In this document: piece by piece, positions 1 through 13,624 of the stretch
How positions within the stretch are numbered: the stretch's first letter is position 1
Layout of the letters: every line of letters starts with the position of its first letter
Assembly: GCA_009869945.1 (NCBI GenBank)
Contig: WIXG01000021.1
Span: 124,001 to 188,000 of the forward strand
Reading direction: 5' to 3'
DNA length: 64,000 nucleotides
DNA from: Mesaphorura yosii
Lineage: Eukaryota; Arthropoda; Collembola; Poduromorpha; Tullbergiidae
The notes under the pieces: model-generated
Databases searched by the model: none
What the model was told of the DNA's origin: nothing
Seen by the model: only the letters and a program-made list of their open reading frames with translations
Made by a program: the position numbers and the translations under genes

Positions 1-219
1 TACTGTTTACGTCAACAGTCGAACCGCAATCGCAGTCACCGTCTGAGTGCTTTGCTGGCTGTGGCTGTTAATGCGAGTTGAACCTGCCAGTGGGAGAGTC
101 GGCAGACGAGAACGTGCGAATTTCTGCATTCTTTTTATAGCATTCAGCAGCATCAACAGCTCTTTTATCAAAATATAGCGTGGCATGGCGTGGCAAATGA
201 CAATTCCCTCCACACAGCT

Positions 220-226
220 TATAAAG
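220..226 (+). promoter_or_regulatory. TATA box and possible 5' leader exon of the Ski/Sno gene
   Basis: TATAAAG is seen here, followed by CAGTT initiator-like words at 241 and 270. A good donor (GTGAGT) lies at 340 and would end a leader exon at 339. The next acceptor in phase-neutral position is the TAG at 1557-1559, three bases before the Ski/Sno start codon. That this leader belongs to the Ski/Sno gene is inference. The spacing from the TATA box to the first CAGTT (about 22 bases) is shorter than usual. Confidence 0.4.
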
Positions 227-1562
227 CAAAAGCAGCTTAGCAGTTAAGAGTTAAGTTAAAGTTAGTTCCCAGTTAGCAGATTTTACTGCGGCACGGCCAC
301 CGCAGAAACAAGAAGAGAACGCCAATACACCAATCAAATGTGAGTATGAAATGCCAGAGCCTGTACAGTGTAAAGCCACGCTGGCAAAAATAACCGTGTT
401 GTGCTTGGCTCGGTTGGCCTTGAGTCATTTATGTCCTTATCCTTATTTTGCACAAATTTTTGCACTCTACATATATTCTTTTGCCGTCAGTGCTGTGCTG
501 TGATATTGCAGGCAGGCAACAAGACTTTTTGATTCTGATGATATAACAACTTGACGAATTGATTCTGGCTCTGACGGACTGACGGCGCCTGCCGCCTGGC
601 CGGCCATTCTTTTTTTTGCTGCTGCTCATCCAAATCGCGATACTGTCACTTGTGAATCACCTGCGCAAAACTAGACACCGGTCCTAGTGACCTTGCTCGC
701 TAGTTTCTAAACACGATTGGCTCGCGATTAAAAAATTAGGACATTAAAGTTTTATTAACATAAGCGGAAAAATGAATTATGAAAGGGAAAAGAACGTTTT
801 AGTTATTGGACGAAACAGAAACGTGCTAACGAGCAAAATTGCAATCGCAAAGTCAGAGGATGTCTAAAGACCACATGTGGAGCTGATAAATCACGATTAC
901 TTGCACTGCACTCAATAATTACTCAACTCATTTCATATCAGGCAGACTGCGTGTCGGTGCCCGTATCGATGATGGTGACTAATCTAAGCAAATCCAATAG
1001 CACACATGATGCATGACCCACATGGACGGGGTAGGATGTAGGGTAAATGCAGCAACACTGCACTACACGAGCACATGAGTTCCGCGAAAACATGACGTGT
1101 CCTTTGTGTCTGGGGCCTGCACGGCACGGATGCACGTGAGGTACTTGGACGGAACCTGTGTACTCGGTCGCTCGGCTGGCCTTTTAACTCTTTCCTTTTT
1201 GGTTTTGGTAGGAATTATTTACGTTATATTAAAGGCGAAGGCCAGGCCGTCTAAAGTACCTAACTCATATTTACTTTCGTGTTTTAGCGATTAGAAAGGA
1301 GGAAAGGGAAGTCTGGGTGGCACAGCGGTGGCTTGTCAGTCGCCGTCGCCAGCATCCAGCATAATAATTTTTTATTTTTACTGACGTAAATTACTCATAC
1401 TCATTACGGCTTCTGTTCTGCAAGTTGTTTTACACCTGACACGTGATTAAGTATTTGAGGTTTGAGCTTTGCCTGAGAGTGCGACGGCGATTCCCCGTCA
1501 ATCAACCAATTAGTTGAATGCTGAGTGTTTAATTACTATTGTTTGTATTGTTCTTGTAGTCA

Positions 1563-4500
1563 ATGGTGGTGGATACCGAGATGGACGCTAAACCCAGTCC
1601 ACACCTCAAGAAAGTACTCAAGAGCTACCAATTGAATGCTGCGAACACAATGAGCGGGCCGGGAGTCGTGCTGAATGGAGTTGGAAACGGTACGGGCAAC
1701 GGTGTTGGTGGTGGTAGCGCCGGAGGAGGCTCAGGACACACGGGTGCGTCCCTCATCAGTCAGCTGGCGCTCCGTGGCGGCGTGGGCGGTGGCGCCTCCG
1801 CCGCAGCAGCAGCTTCGCTCTTGGCTCTGTCCACGCCAAAGTTCAACATGCTCGCTTCGGACAAACGGGACTCCAACGCCAACAACTCCAGCTCCAAGAT
1901 GGCCATCAAACGAGTGTTAATCACACAGGACCCGACGCCGACGGAGTTGGTCAAGAATCCGGTGCTCTACAAAAGTCTGGGAAGCCAGTACACGATTAGT
2001 CAGAGTCTCATGAACGAGCAGGACATGATCAAGATCAGGAAGGAGAATCTGGACGGAGTATTAAACTTGAAACCGCATCCGGTCAATTCGAACTCTCCGT
2101 CTCCTCCGCCGCCGATCAGCATCAACAGCAGCGCCGGCGAGCCCTCCAAGTCATTTTTGCCGCCGCCGATCCTGAGCAAGGCGGACCAGTCCCGGAGCGA
2201 GAAGCGGGAGACCGTGCTGGAGGGCGAGCTCATCTCGTACTTTGCGGTCGGAGGCGAGAAACGGCTATGCTTCCCGCAGATTCTGACGTCAGTGCTTCGA
2301 GGCTTTAATTTGCAACAGATTAATCAGGTAAGGAACCTTTCCTTGTCATTTTCCATATCAGCAAGCAGCGGTCAACGCCCGCTGCCGCTGTGCTTTGTGA
2401 TACTGCAATGTGCAATTGCCAAGTGCAGGCAATTTTAATTGCACCAAGCTTGTGATGTCAATCAATCAATCAAACGCGATGCCGGCTTGGCTCGCCGGCC
2501 AATGCGCGATGCCGGGCGGCTTACGCGCGGAGAAAAAGCCATTATTGAGTACAATAACAACATGATTCGGGGCTTCGACTCTCAAAGAATGGATGGGCAT
2601 CGTCATCGCGTTTAGCATTTTCGTATGTTAGTCCTTCAAAGAGCTGACCACTGCAGTGATTGACTGCAATGAGCGATAGCAAAACAAGTTGATAGTTGAT
2701 TACGTTTACGATATCAAAACAGAGATTAAAAGGGTTCTAGTGTTCTAGCCTCCATGTGTACATGTCAACGAACTAGAAACTAGAAGTAGCCAAAGGAAAA
2801 GGTGAAGCGAACTGATTAGAAGATTAGATTGAGTGCATCTTATCCGGGCGCATATTGCCATATGTAAGAGATCGTAGGGCATTTCGCATTTGGTTTCCAA
2901 GTAGTCGGAGTGTTCAAGGTCGATTCGGTCGTCGGTTATGTTAAAAGCTAAAGCGGGCAAAGGCAAATTGGAAGAACGTTAAACGTGTAAATTGGCATTG
3001 CATTGGATGGCGAATTAAAAAGCATATACGATTTAGGGCGCGGGCGAGTCAAGTCGAAGCCAATCGCCAATTTTTTTAATTGTTTTGTTATCACACGACG
3101 TAAAACATCGAAATCTTTATCATAAGCGTCTGTCAGTCACAGTCGGTACATTCGCATTGGTGCAGGAGCCATGCGGCCAATGCGGCATGCGAGCCAGCTC
3201 TCGATCTCCTTAAAAAAAACTGCAAACCACGTCGTACTTTTGCCTTCCACTGCCATTTGCCATGATACCATGCTTGGAGTTGGAGTCTCGAGTCTAAAAG
3301 AGTTGCTTGCATGTTCGGCTCAAGTTTCGGTCGTGTTGACTAAAAATTACACTGCAGCAGCGCAGCGGAGCCGAGTCGGGCCGGGCCTACTTTACAAGGG
3401 TTTTGTTGAGAATTGGCAGGCACGGCCGCAGCCGCACGGATGCATGGCATGAAGAAGGAGAAAGGTTACTGACACTGCAACAAGCGTGGAGTGAATTGAA
3501 TGTTGACTCGACTTGACTTGACGCGAGAGTCTTGCTTTTTGTACGCGTTAACGTTTAACACGAACAATGTAGCAAAAATGCAATGTTTTCAGTTAACTGG
3601 CTCGTCGCTCTTGCATTAACTACGAGCTATACTGTTATTTTTTATGAGGCGAGGTTTGGAGGCTTGGCGAAGGCAATGAAATGAAGGTATGAAGCTATTT
3701 AGTATTTAGGTTATGTGAGCCAAGCCTTCGCTTCGCCACGCCACAAGACGCAAGGTAGGCAATAAATATTATTTTGGTTCCAGCCAGACTGGCGGCGCGG
3801 CGGTGGCTTGGCCTGGCCACGATTGGGTTAAAAGGAAAGTGCAATGAATCTGCCAATCTTGTGCCTTCATCCTTGTGCTTCTGCTTAATAAAGCTATCGA
3901 CTATAAAGTACAGACAGGCATCTTGTTCTTGCATACTTTCTTTTGCGTATTTTGTTATTCAACCTATTTTAATTAATACAGTACGAATTTCTTGATTGCC
4001 AATCGCCTGCAACTGCCATTGCCATTGCAAAGCACTGCTTTGACTGACTTGGCGTCTGTTTTGCACGTGCGTTTGTGTCTGCATTTGCATTGTTCATTTG
4101 ATGGCTGAGCTCCCTGCGTGAAAATGAGATTGAGCACTTCTCGCGAACGCATTCGCGTTGCCACGAAAGTGAATTGCTCTCGATTTGCCATTCACCGTCG
4201 CTGTTGCCCGTCGCCATGCATTGAAAGGTGAAGATGGTAATGGCGAATGTGCAGTGCAGCGCATAAAAAGTAAACAAGGACCGCAGCGCCACAGTGCCAT
4301 GAACGAATGTACGGGCGAGCCGAAGCTGCGCTGCGCTCTTTTCATCTTGTCGAAGGACAAAACAGGATCGACATCGACAGCTTGCACGCAGGAGACGCGT
4401 GTACCGTGCTTTTGTTGCGGCTCTCAGCTTTTAGCCCAGGTCATGGACCAATCTGCAGATTTTCTAAACGGCCAGTTCGTCGATCGATCGCCGTGCCGTG

Positions 4501-7500
4501 CCCCTGCCCTTCTTGTCCTCATTTCGGTTTCGCAGTTTCGCTGTTTGCATTTAGTCTTATCTTCGTATTTCGATTTCGCAATTTGTTTGTGTATATTTTT
4601 GTGCGGGCACGGTTTTGGTTTGGAATGCATACGGTTTCTTGACTGGAGTGGATTCCATCGTGCTAAAAAAATGCTATGTTGGCTGGCGCTGTTTCGTTGT
4701 TTATTTATTATCTCGTTGCATAAAAATAGAAATTGCATAAGCACCAAGCGGTCAAGCCATTTCCGTCACGGCACGTCACGCCAGACGCCACTTCGCTTCA
4801 GCGTGACTTTGATTTGTGGCTGCGCTCGCGTCGTAGCGTCATAATTGCCATTCCAGAGCTGGAGAACAAGGAAAGTGGCTGTAAAGCATTGCTGTTCAAT
4901 GCAACGTGCGGTTAGGGCGCTGATAACGACAGCAACAACGAGCAGAAACGGCGCTGACTGAACTCGAAGGGAATATGGAATTCGTTGGCTAGCTTTAGGT
5001 TGGCTGGTACTGGTAAGAAGTGAGAATTGGTACAGTCGTTATCACTGGAAACATTTGGCCTTGAATTTAAGTCGAGTCCAGCAGCCACTCCACATTTGTG
5101 TTTATTATTATGACCGACCACCGAGTGTCTGAAACTGAAGTTGGCTTCACCTTGATATTTAATAGTGCTACTGCTGCTTAGATAACGCTAATGATGGATG
5201 AGACTTGGTCTTGGCTTGGCTACGGGACGTGACAAAGCTAGGAGCGTGCATGTACTTTGTGCATGATGTCCGTTATCTGTCGTCGTCGTCCTCTGCCGTG
5301 TCGTAATGAAAATCCTGACCTGATCTGAGATCCGCCATTCAGATTTGGATGGATTGGCTTCAGCTATCAGGTTAGGCTTTGGCTTTGCACGATAATGATC
5401 ATGAGTTAGAGATGAATAAGGATATGATTGTGATTGGAATAAGGATGTAGAAGGTCAAGATGAATCCTGAGTCCCTCAATTACAACACCAGCTGCCAAGT
5501 TTTTATAGTATTGTACATTGGACCCTGGTGCTAGCATGAAGCAAGAGGCAGGTTTAACTCTGACTTTTGAGTCTGGACCATGCATTTATTGCAGGATGAT
5601 CTTTGATAAACTCATTTGACTGAGGCCAGGCAATTTCAGGAGCAGGGACAGGCGTCGGTTGGCGTGCTGGAGGCAAAGCATTCGGTTTATTCATGCCTTG
5701 ACGAATGCATGCTTGCTCTGGATAGATTCATTAGCTGATTAGCTGCAACCGCATTTTCCTGTTTTCTCGTTTCGTAAGACGTAATATTCCATTTGCAGTG
5801 CGGTAGTAATGATAAAGGTTCACGACCCACGTTCCAATGACTGGCTAATGGATGAGTGGATAGTTTCCCGGGCCCGGACGACGTGACGCTGCGGTTTCGT
5901 CTTTCGCGTCGAGGATCGTGTGTTTATGCTTGGTTTCTGTTCGTAAATATGAACTTCCAATCAAGCTGATTAATAAATAATAAATACACTTCACACGCGC
6001 TAAGTGCCGGTGTAGGTCTCGACTACTTAATTGGGCATGGGCTCTTTCTACTTCAAATTGTCGTTCAAGCGTTTAAAATTTAGAAACGCTTGCATTGCGA
6101 AGGCTTCCTGCATAATTTTGCCAATTTTTTATTGCATACCGAGAAAAATGAAAGAAATGAGTATTTTAAGCAGTTTTCGAGTGTGGCACTTGAAAAGCGA
6201 GAAAAAAGCTTTTTTCATCGCCGCCTAAGATATTTTAATTAAAACACTCCTGAGTTGATGGATGAGCTTTGATACTCGATTACTACGAAATTGGCTAAGA
6301 TGAAACTGAATACTGCATTATGAATGGACTTTGACATCACAAACAAACAAGAGAGTTCACGCCGTGCGCGCCACTTTTTCCAGCTTTACTTTTCAAGGAA
6401 CTCAACTAATTAAAACTTTTCTCTTCTGCCTTTTGTCCATGACAGGTTTGTGACGAGTTGCAAATTTTCTGTTCACAATGCTCCCCAGAGCAGTTGGAAG
6501 TTTTGAAGCATCAGGTAAGTATTATTTGTAACTCTCAAGTAAATGTATAATAGGATAGTTTTCCATTAAATGAAACAGATTCGAATGAACAGAATGAATT
6601 TAAGATTATGCACTAATTAAATGAGTGAGTACTGATTCGTCTTCGTCGGATGAGAACCTATCCATTTCCGTGTCCTTCCAATCAATTGAATTGATAAGTG
6701 GTTCCGCTGGATAATGTCTTTCTATATTAACGCCAGAAAATTATTCCGCCGTCGGCCCCGTCGTGCGGCCTCATCAAGAAGACAGATGCGGAGCGCCTAG
6801 TCAACTCTCTGCTCCACCGCAACCCACCAAAGGCAGCTGTGAGTTTCCTCGCGGCGACCGCCCTCACGAGCCGTCGAAGCAGCAGCACGGTGTCGACGGA
6901 CGACTCCGTCGGCAGCAGCAGGATCAACGGTGACGGGGCAGCTGGCACGGGCCGGAGCAATCCCATGTCCCACTTCCGGATCTATCACGAGTGTTTCGGC
7001 AAGTGCAAGGGCGTCATCCTCCCGCACCTGTACGATCGGACGGACGCGCTCTGCATCGAGTGTCTGGAGTGCTCCGGCCTCTTCTCGCCGCCCCGCTTTG
7101 TCTCGCACTCACACCGTCGCGAGAACCGAACCTGTCACTGGGGCTTCGACTCGGCCAACTGGCGTCGCTACATCATGGTCTCCAAGGACGAGAACGAGGA
7201 CCTGACCGAGCTCCTGCAGAAGGCGCTCGAGGAGCTCAAGACACGTTTCGAGCTGAAGAGAAAGGTGAGCAACCCGCCTTCGTTTGACAGCTTTCTGTTT
7301 ACTGTTTTCTAGTTTTTTCATTAAGTACTCAAGGTAGCACAAAAGGCAAGCCACAAATTTAATATGCCATTAGTTTACTTTCACGTTTTGACGTTTTACA
7401 TATCATTTCATTGATTCATTCTCGTATGGCTGCCCTGCCATGCTCGCGATGCTATCAGACTGTCATCTTCATCGCTGATAAAACCCGGCCCTGCCACTGT

Positions 7501-10500
7501 CATTTTGTCATTTACTTTATTTAATGGTAATCAATAGAAACGCCAGAACAAGGACAGCGTGAAAGGACTGCCTGCCTGTCTTTTGCTGTCTTGTCATCTT
7601 CATCTCATCGCATCAGCGCACGCTGGAGGATGAGCCAACAGCAATGCTTGCTGAGCCGGACCCATTAAACTAACATTCTCCTCGCCTTTGCTGTGCTGTG
7701 GCGCGGCTTGGCTCTTATGCGACGAACTTTGAACCGAAGCGCTGACGCTTTGCTCTTTTCCGAGAGTCACCCTTGGCGACTGTCGCCTGTGCAAGGCAGG
7801 CAGCACATCCCTGGCGTGTGCGCGTGCATGCTTGAGCTCGGAACGTGTTCGTCCCTTTTGTTCGATTTCCAGAAGTTTCAGTCCAGAGGCAAGACAAATA
7901 CTTCGATGTCGATGCTCGCACATTTTGTTCATACCTAAGCTGGCAGGCATTCTGCCCACGTTTGCATCGCATTCATCGTCGCAGGTTCCTTTCGAATTGT
8001 ACTGCTGCTCTCCTATGCTGTTTGAGGAATTGCTGAGAGGCATACATCATGAATTCACCATTCACCAGCAAAGCACTCATTTGTAATTTGTACGTACTCG
8101 GCAACTCGGCAACTCGGCACAGACTCTATAATTTACATACTCGTGGAAGTAGCGTTAATTATACACGGAGAGAATTTGTTTAGAATGGCAGGCAGTGCAA
8201 GGTGAGGCCAAATGAAGCTTTGGTACTATGGTACTGGCACTAGCATTTGGGCAATTACACGCTGGGCAAGCCCGCCGACGGCCGGGCGAGGCCAGATCCA
8301 AAACTCAAAACTGAAACGGGTTTCGTACTCATGAACATTGAATATGTGCGTTGTGCGTGTACATGAAAAAATCAAGTTTGAGTACTCGAGTACGGCGCTT
8401 CGGGTACGACTTCGGCGTGCAGTAAACAGGTTTATGATTTCCTTGACTCGAGTACTCACAACCTCGCTGAGGCCCCGAAAATCATGACAACTTGTGACGA
8501 ATTCGTGGCGACGAACTTTTAGCATATTTTGCGACTGTCATACTTTAAGGCTTCTTTTGCGTTATTGCGAATTTGCGAGGCGAATTTCATGCAGAAGCGT
8601 AGAAGAAATTAATAACGGTCTAATATTTCGCTTTAATTGCAATTATTTTGGACTGTAAAGTACATACTTACAATTCCTCATCAAATCGAGCGCTTGCCGA
8701 CTCATTTCATTACAATTTCGCTTGTGTGTTATTTGATTGTTTGGTCGCTTTTTCTTGAGGCAAAGCAGAACTTTGCAGAAGGCACGATTTTGGGGCAAGG
8801 CAGTAAGAATTTTTATCACGTCCGCATATATTTAACAGAACACGAGCAAAGATGGACGAAAGGCGAACAAAGAGAGATTTGAGTTTTGAGGGTGTCAGCA
8901 GGCCAGACCAGCTGCAGTGTCAAGTCAAGTGTCGGTTCTCAGCTTTGCTATTTGCTAGTCGTTTGGCTGTGGCTTCAACTTATATCTTGTAATGGTAAAT
9001 AAGCCAATTAATGTATCCATGGAAAAGTACTACGCAACCTGTTACGCATTCTCGAGCAAGCGATAAGAGTACGCGTAAGCCGGTCGACCGCAGTCGCGAG
9101 TGCGTGAGTGCATGAGTCCGAGTCACTTGTTTACGCAAAATTCAAACACAAAATTCAAACGCAAAATGTAAACGTGAGTTCAATTTGTGAGCGAACAAAT
9201 GCCAAATGCCGTTTTTGCATTTTTAAGCAGACTGGCAGGCCTTCAAAGCTCTAAGCTTCTTGCCAGGCAGGACAGGACTTCTTAATTACGCACTTTGAGC
9301 ACTCGGCAGTGGCAGCATTGTTCAGAAATCCTGTCTTTTTTACTTGGCGTAGCGTAGCGTGGCTGAAAGAGCGCAAGGCATAAACCATGCGCCATGTGCC
9401 ATGTGCATGTTGCTTACGCTACGCTACGGTTCGAGTCGACTTTTCTTTATGACCTACGACTGACGCCCGCCGGACTGGTTAAGCAGAAGCGACTTCGAGA
9501 ATTGTGTTCAATTCAAAGCGGGCTCGGGCTTAGTCCTTTGAATAATTCATTTTTGGTCCGAAGAAAAGCCAATCTTGCGAAATCGGCTGTGAGTTCTGAG
9601 AAAAGCAGCCAGTAAAACTCTCCGCGTTTCGCAACAATGTCTTTTGCATTTTGCATCCAGAAGGCAGTAGGCAGAAAATGAATGCAAACGCAAAGGCTCC
9701 AGGTTTTTCCATCCTTCGCGTGTACTTAGAAATCGGAGTAAATTCATTGAATTTTGTCATGGCGTGGCAGTTAACGCTTGGGGCTCCACGACAGCGCTTT
9801 TTGTCATATCAGAAAAGGGTGAATGAACCAGAAATGTGGACAGCACAGAAGAGAATGGGAATAGAATGGCACGGCTTTGTTTATAACCTCAACCTGAAGA
9901 GTGAATTTTGATGTAGACGAATTGGCAGGCAGGCGGGCACGAGAATTATCTGGGTTATATTTAGAATCTGTCATCATTAGACGAGAAAGTCAAGACGAGA
10001 TCGCGATCGGAGGATTGTCTAACTCGAACTTCAAGCCAAGCTTCCTACTGTCGCTGTCGCTGCATTTCATTACTTCGACGAATTTTGTCTTTGTCTGCGT
10101 TTGATTTTTCTATGATAGACTGAATTGCAGTGTGGTGCAGGAATTAAGAAAATGAAGGGTTTTGGCAATTTGGCAAGAGCTCAATGACTCAATGCCTTGT
10201 CTTGCTTGGCCTTATCTCTAGAAGCATTGAGAATTGCATGGATAACATGGATAAGGAAGTAATTTACGTTTATTTTAGACACTTGGCTACTTGGTTTCTT
10301 TGCTTGATGAGCTGGCGCTGGCCGTGCTCGTCAAGGAAACAAGGCTCCAACTACAGTTCTGGCTTTGCTATTTGCTTGTGCCTTATCAGTGAGTAATTTG
10401 TACAAAAAATTGTATAATTTGGTTACCAGCAGAACATTAACCTAGCCACCTGCACTTTTGTGTCCACGTGGGCATGAACGCGCGGCTGACCGACCGCCGT

Positions 10501-12639
10501 GCATTGCTGGACTTTTATTAATTTAAGCCTTCGCCTTGCGAAAGCGCTTCTTCGTCTTGTAACATGTATTATGAAGATGATATTCATGCTCTTATTCACT
10601 TATTCACAAAATACAAAGGCCATCTCCACGATACTGTTGAATTTCACATATGCATTGCACCTTCTGATTTCGTATTTTATTCCCTTGATTTGCTTCGTCC
10701 TTCAGCGAGATGAATTCGACTTCGACTCGAATTTATGAGCTGAGCGGGTGACAGGCGAGGCTCGAAGGCCAGCCCTGAATTAGAATTTGAATTAAATTTG
10801 ATCAGCAATCCCAATTTGTAAACATGCAAGCCAGTTTTTGATACAGTCTGTACAAAATCACAATCACCTTTTCATCTTTTCTACACCAGCAGTCTTGTTT
10901 TGCTGCTGCGTGCGCGGCGCATCGCGCATCCCACTTTGGCTTGGATTAAAATATGACCTCGTTCGTTCCGATCTTTCATTAATTTTCGTTTGAAGCTGTG
11001 CACTGCACTCCTTTTTAATATCGACAACGTTTTCAAATTCATAACAGCTCGAGAGGCCTTTCACATTTCCTGTTGCTTTTCGAGAATGAAACTCCGAAAC
11101 TGGAATCGATGTCTCCTGAATGAGAATTTTTGAAATTCATTTTTATGGCGTGCCTTGTGTGTATGTGTGTCTTGATTTTAATACCCGATATGATTTCTCT
11201 CGCAGGATTTCTCGCCGTCGCCATCAGACGGCCTTCCGCCGGAGGATCTGCAGCATGTTGTCATCAAGAAGGTCTGCTACTCACCGCCAGCGGCGACTCC
11301 GGCTCCGCGGTCAATCTCACTCTCACCCGAATCTTTCTCCAACTTGCCAACAAAGAAACGACTGCCATTCATCCAATACTCGACCATGGAAATGGATTCA
11401 GCTGGTAAGCTACGCTACGAGTTGAAATGCAAATATGCAATGCAGAGAATGCGATTGCCGACTGATTGCACGCAGGCAGGCAGGCATGACGCAATTGTCT
11501 AAATAAATTAAATCGCCATCACTGACGCCATCATCCCCGTGCGTGCATCAGCACTTTTAGCGAATGGGTGAATCTGTAGATTTCATTGCATAATGCCAGC
11601 AGAAGCTACGGGAGGCAAGCAATAGAAAAATCTTTACCACCACGTAAAAATAGACTATTTGTCCTTCTACCATGTCAGTGACTCCGTCCTTTGCTCGGTG
11701 CTGTACTGGTTTCTTGGTTACCCTTCGCCTTTGCTCTGCTCTGCTCGGGCTTTTCTACCTACACTAAAACTCAGCTGCTTTTTAGCTGCTTGGCTTGGGC
11801 ACAGTTTCACAAGGTAGCAAAGGCGAGTAGTTAAAGATATTAAATTTCAGGCCAGGCCAGGGCACTGAAGCTGGTGAGCTGATGATTTCTGATACTTGAC
11901 GCGAAGCTGCTACTTCTGTGTTATGTTTTATCGTGGCCATGAATTGAATGTTGTTACTGTGTTGATGCTGTTGCTGAATGTTGATGGGTGATGAATTGAT
12001 CTGTGATGAGATGTGCTCTGCTCCAGAAGAGCAGAGAGCGGATCACTCGAGATCAGAGACAAGATGCTGTGCGTAAATATGTAAATTACCAGTCGATAAA
12101 TCTTGATCGGTCCTGTGTTTAAATTTGCATCTTCCCACGCACGCGTTGTCGCGTCGCGTCGAGCTGCTGCATAAATCAATTCGCTAAAAGTGAACAATGT
12201 ATACACATCTCTGATTTGATGAAAGAATGCTTAATATATTTGTTTTTCTTTCCTCACCCGTCTAGACTTGGCCCGCTATGAATTGGAGTCCATAAAGAAG
12301 CTCGTGCTCCAGAATCTGGGTGCCGATGGTGCTGCTCTCGTGAACGGACTGATTGACAAACAAAGCAAGGAAATCTCAAATCTGGAACAGATCTGCAAGA
12401 CGCAGCAGGAACTGCTGCACAAGATTACCGATCCGAAGGTGAGTCGATCACGGTCACTTCTTCGAGTTCGATAAATTAATACAAAGACTTTGGCCAATAA
12501 TGGCAATAATGGGTTTTTATCGTTTCAGTCGGGAATTGAGCTCCAAGCAAAGGTGAACACGATGGAGGCCGAGTTGCACTCGCTGAAGAAGCAAATTCTG
12601 AGAAGACACGAGTCTCACGAGCACGGCGCCGACAACTGA
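1563..12639 (+). CDS. Snoo: Ski/Sno family transcriptional co-repressor (Snoo-like)
   Basis: Ski/Sno proteins bind Smad complexes and recruit co-repressors, damping TGF-beta/activin/BMP signalling in the nucleus. Coding exons are 1563-2327, 6446-6514, 6737-7264, 11206-11404, 12266-12438 and 12529-12639; all phases join, giving 614 residues. A Gly/Ala/Ser-rich N-terminus (about 30-90) leads into the Dachshund/Ski homology domain (about 211-300; [37 protein letters not shown]). The Smad4-binding, SAND-like domain follows at about 355-450 ([29 protein letters not shown]). The C-terminus (521-614) is a predicted coiled coil, shorter than in vertebrate Ski. Introns 1 and 3 are 4.1 and 3.9 kb. The start codon sits three bases after a splice acceptor, so the leader exon is upstream. 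Family assignment is secure; Ski and Sno cannot be told apart in arthropods, where usually one gene exists. Confidence 0.95.
2328..6445. other. Large first coding intron of the Ski/Sno gene
   Basis: About 4.1 kb bounded by GTAAGG and CATGACAG. It contains scattered open frames, including one of 219 codons at 4185-4844. None shows a recognisable domain, splice-linked partner or codon pattern like the flanking exons. I see no RNA gene, but enhancers in such an intron would be invisible to me. Confidence 0.6.
7265..11205. other. Third intron of the Ski/Sno gene
   Basis: About 3.9 kb between the Smad-binding exon and the linker exon. It contains short direct GGCAGG/GGCAAGG-type word runs and no supported gene. 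Confidence 0.6.
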
Positions 12640-13577
12640 GCGGCCGGCCGGCGGCGGCTGGCGAACTGAAAGAGAGAAAACCTAATCAGTGACATTTTGA
12701 CATCATTTCTTCATGATTTTAGTTTTGTAGTCGTCTTTGACTTCTTGTTTTTGTTGTTTGGAATTTTACTTGGTACCTGAAATCAAATTTGTTTACTAAA
12801 CACGCACTCGCACTGCGTCTGCGTACAATTTAATTGCATTGCATTGCGGTACGAAGAGTCGAGAACTTAACTTGGAATTATGTGCGTTAAGTTAGTGCTC
12901 TAGATTTTAATTAAGTCTTATTGTTCGTAAGGAAGAGAGTGAGAATCATTTATTTAACGAGAAAGAGTCTAAAAAGCTACAAAACTACTATTTGTGTACT
13001 GTTCTTAGTTAATTGACTACTTGTTCAGGATTTGACCGCTTTGGTCAAGGTAAACTTTGACACGAACCATACTTTGAAATGGTTGCTTCATAACTTCGGT
13101 ACGCCGTAGCCGTTGACGAGATGTGGCGGTAACGTAAAAGAAAAAAGATATTACTCTTCAGCATAGCCGTAATTAGCCATTAGCCAATAGCAAGCCAACG
13201 TGAAGACGACAATTTGCACACGACACGACGCAAATTAATCAAATAGTACAACATTTTCTAATGCTAAAGCTAGTTTAAGAACTTTACTTAACAAAACATA
13301 AACATGTATATGAAAGCATGAATGTAACGTAACGTTAAGGCGTAGTTTTAGTTTAGGTTGGTCAACGATTCCAGTGGAAATGGAAACGACAAATGAAAAG
13401 GCAAACGGCTGCTATTGCAGTGTGGCGTGACAGAAAAGTTGGCGTGGCGTGGCGTGGCGATGTGGAAGTGGATCCGATTAGTGAGCTAGTTCATCAATAC
13501 AAGTAACAATTTATTGTGAATTTTTCCCAGTGTTCATATTTTAAGTTTACCAGTCCGTTTACGTTTTTCTCGGTTTA

Positions 13578-13583
13578 AATAAA
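13578..13583 (+). terminator. Poly(A) signal of the Ski/Sno gene
   Basis: AATAAA about 940 bases after the stop codon. The 3' UTR (12640 to about 13600) is AT-rich with no competing canonical AATAAA noticed. Confidence 0.7.
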
Positions 13584-13593
13584 ATGAAACGTA

Positions 13594-13599
13594 TTTATT
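13594..13599 (-). terminator. Poly(A) signal of the P450 gene
   Basis: TTTATT on the + strand reads AATAAA on the minus strand, 26 bases after the P450 stop codon. It lies only 11 bases beyond the opposite-strand signal, so the two mature 3' ends should overlap. Confidence 0.65.
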
Positions 13600-13624
13600 T
13601 AGAGGTTCAGCCGCGTCTTTCACG

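Noticed and set aside
4185-4844. 219-codon open frame in the Ski/Sno first intron
   Set aside because: Composition is unlike the flanking exons, no domain is visible, and overlapping frames on the other strand are also open. Probably a chance frame in GC-richer DNA.
6797-7205. Antisense and alternative-frame ORFs over the Smad-binding exon
   Set aside because: Shadows of the strongly conserved Ski/Sno exon, whose frame is fixed by homology.
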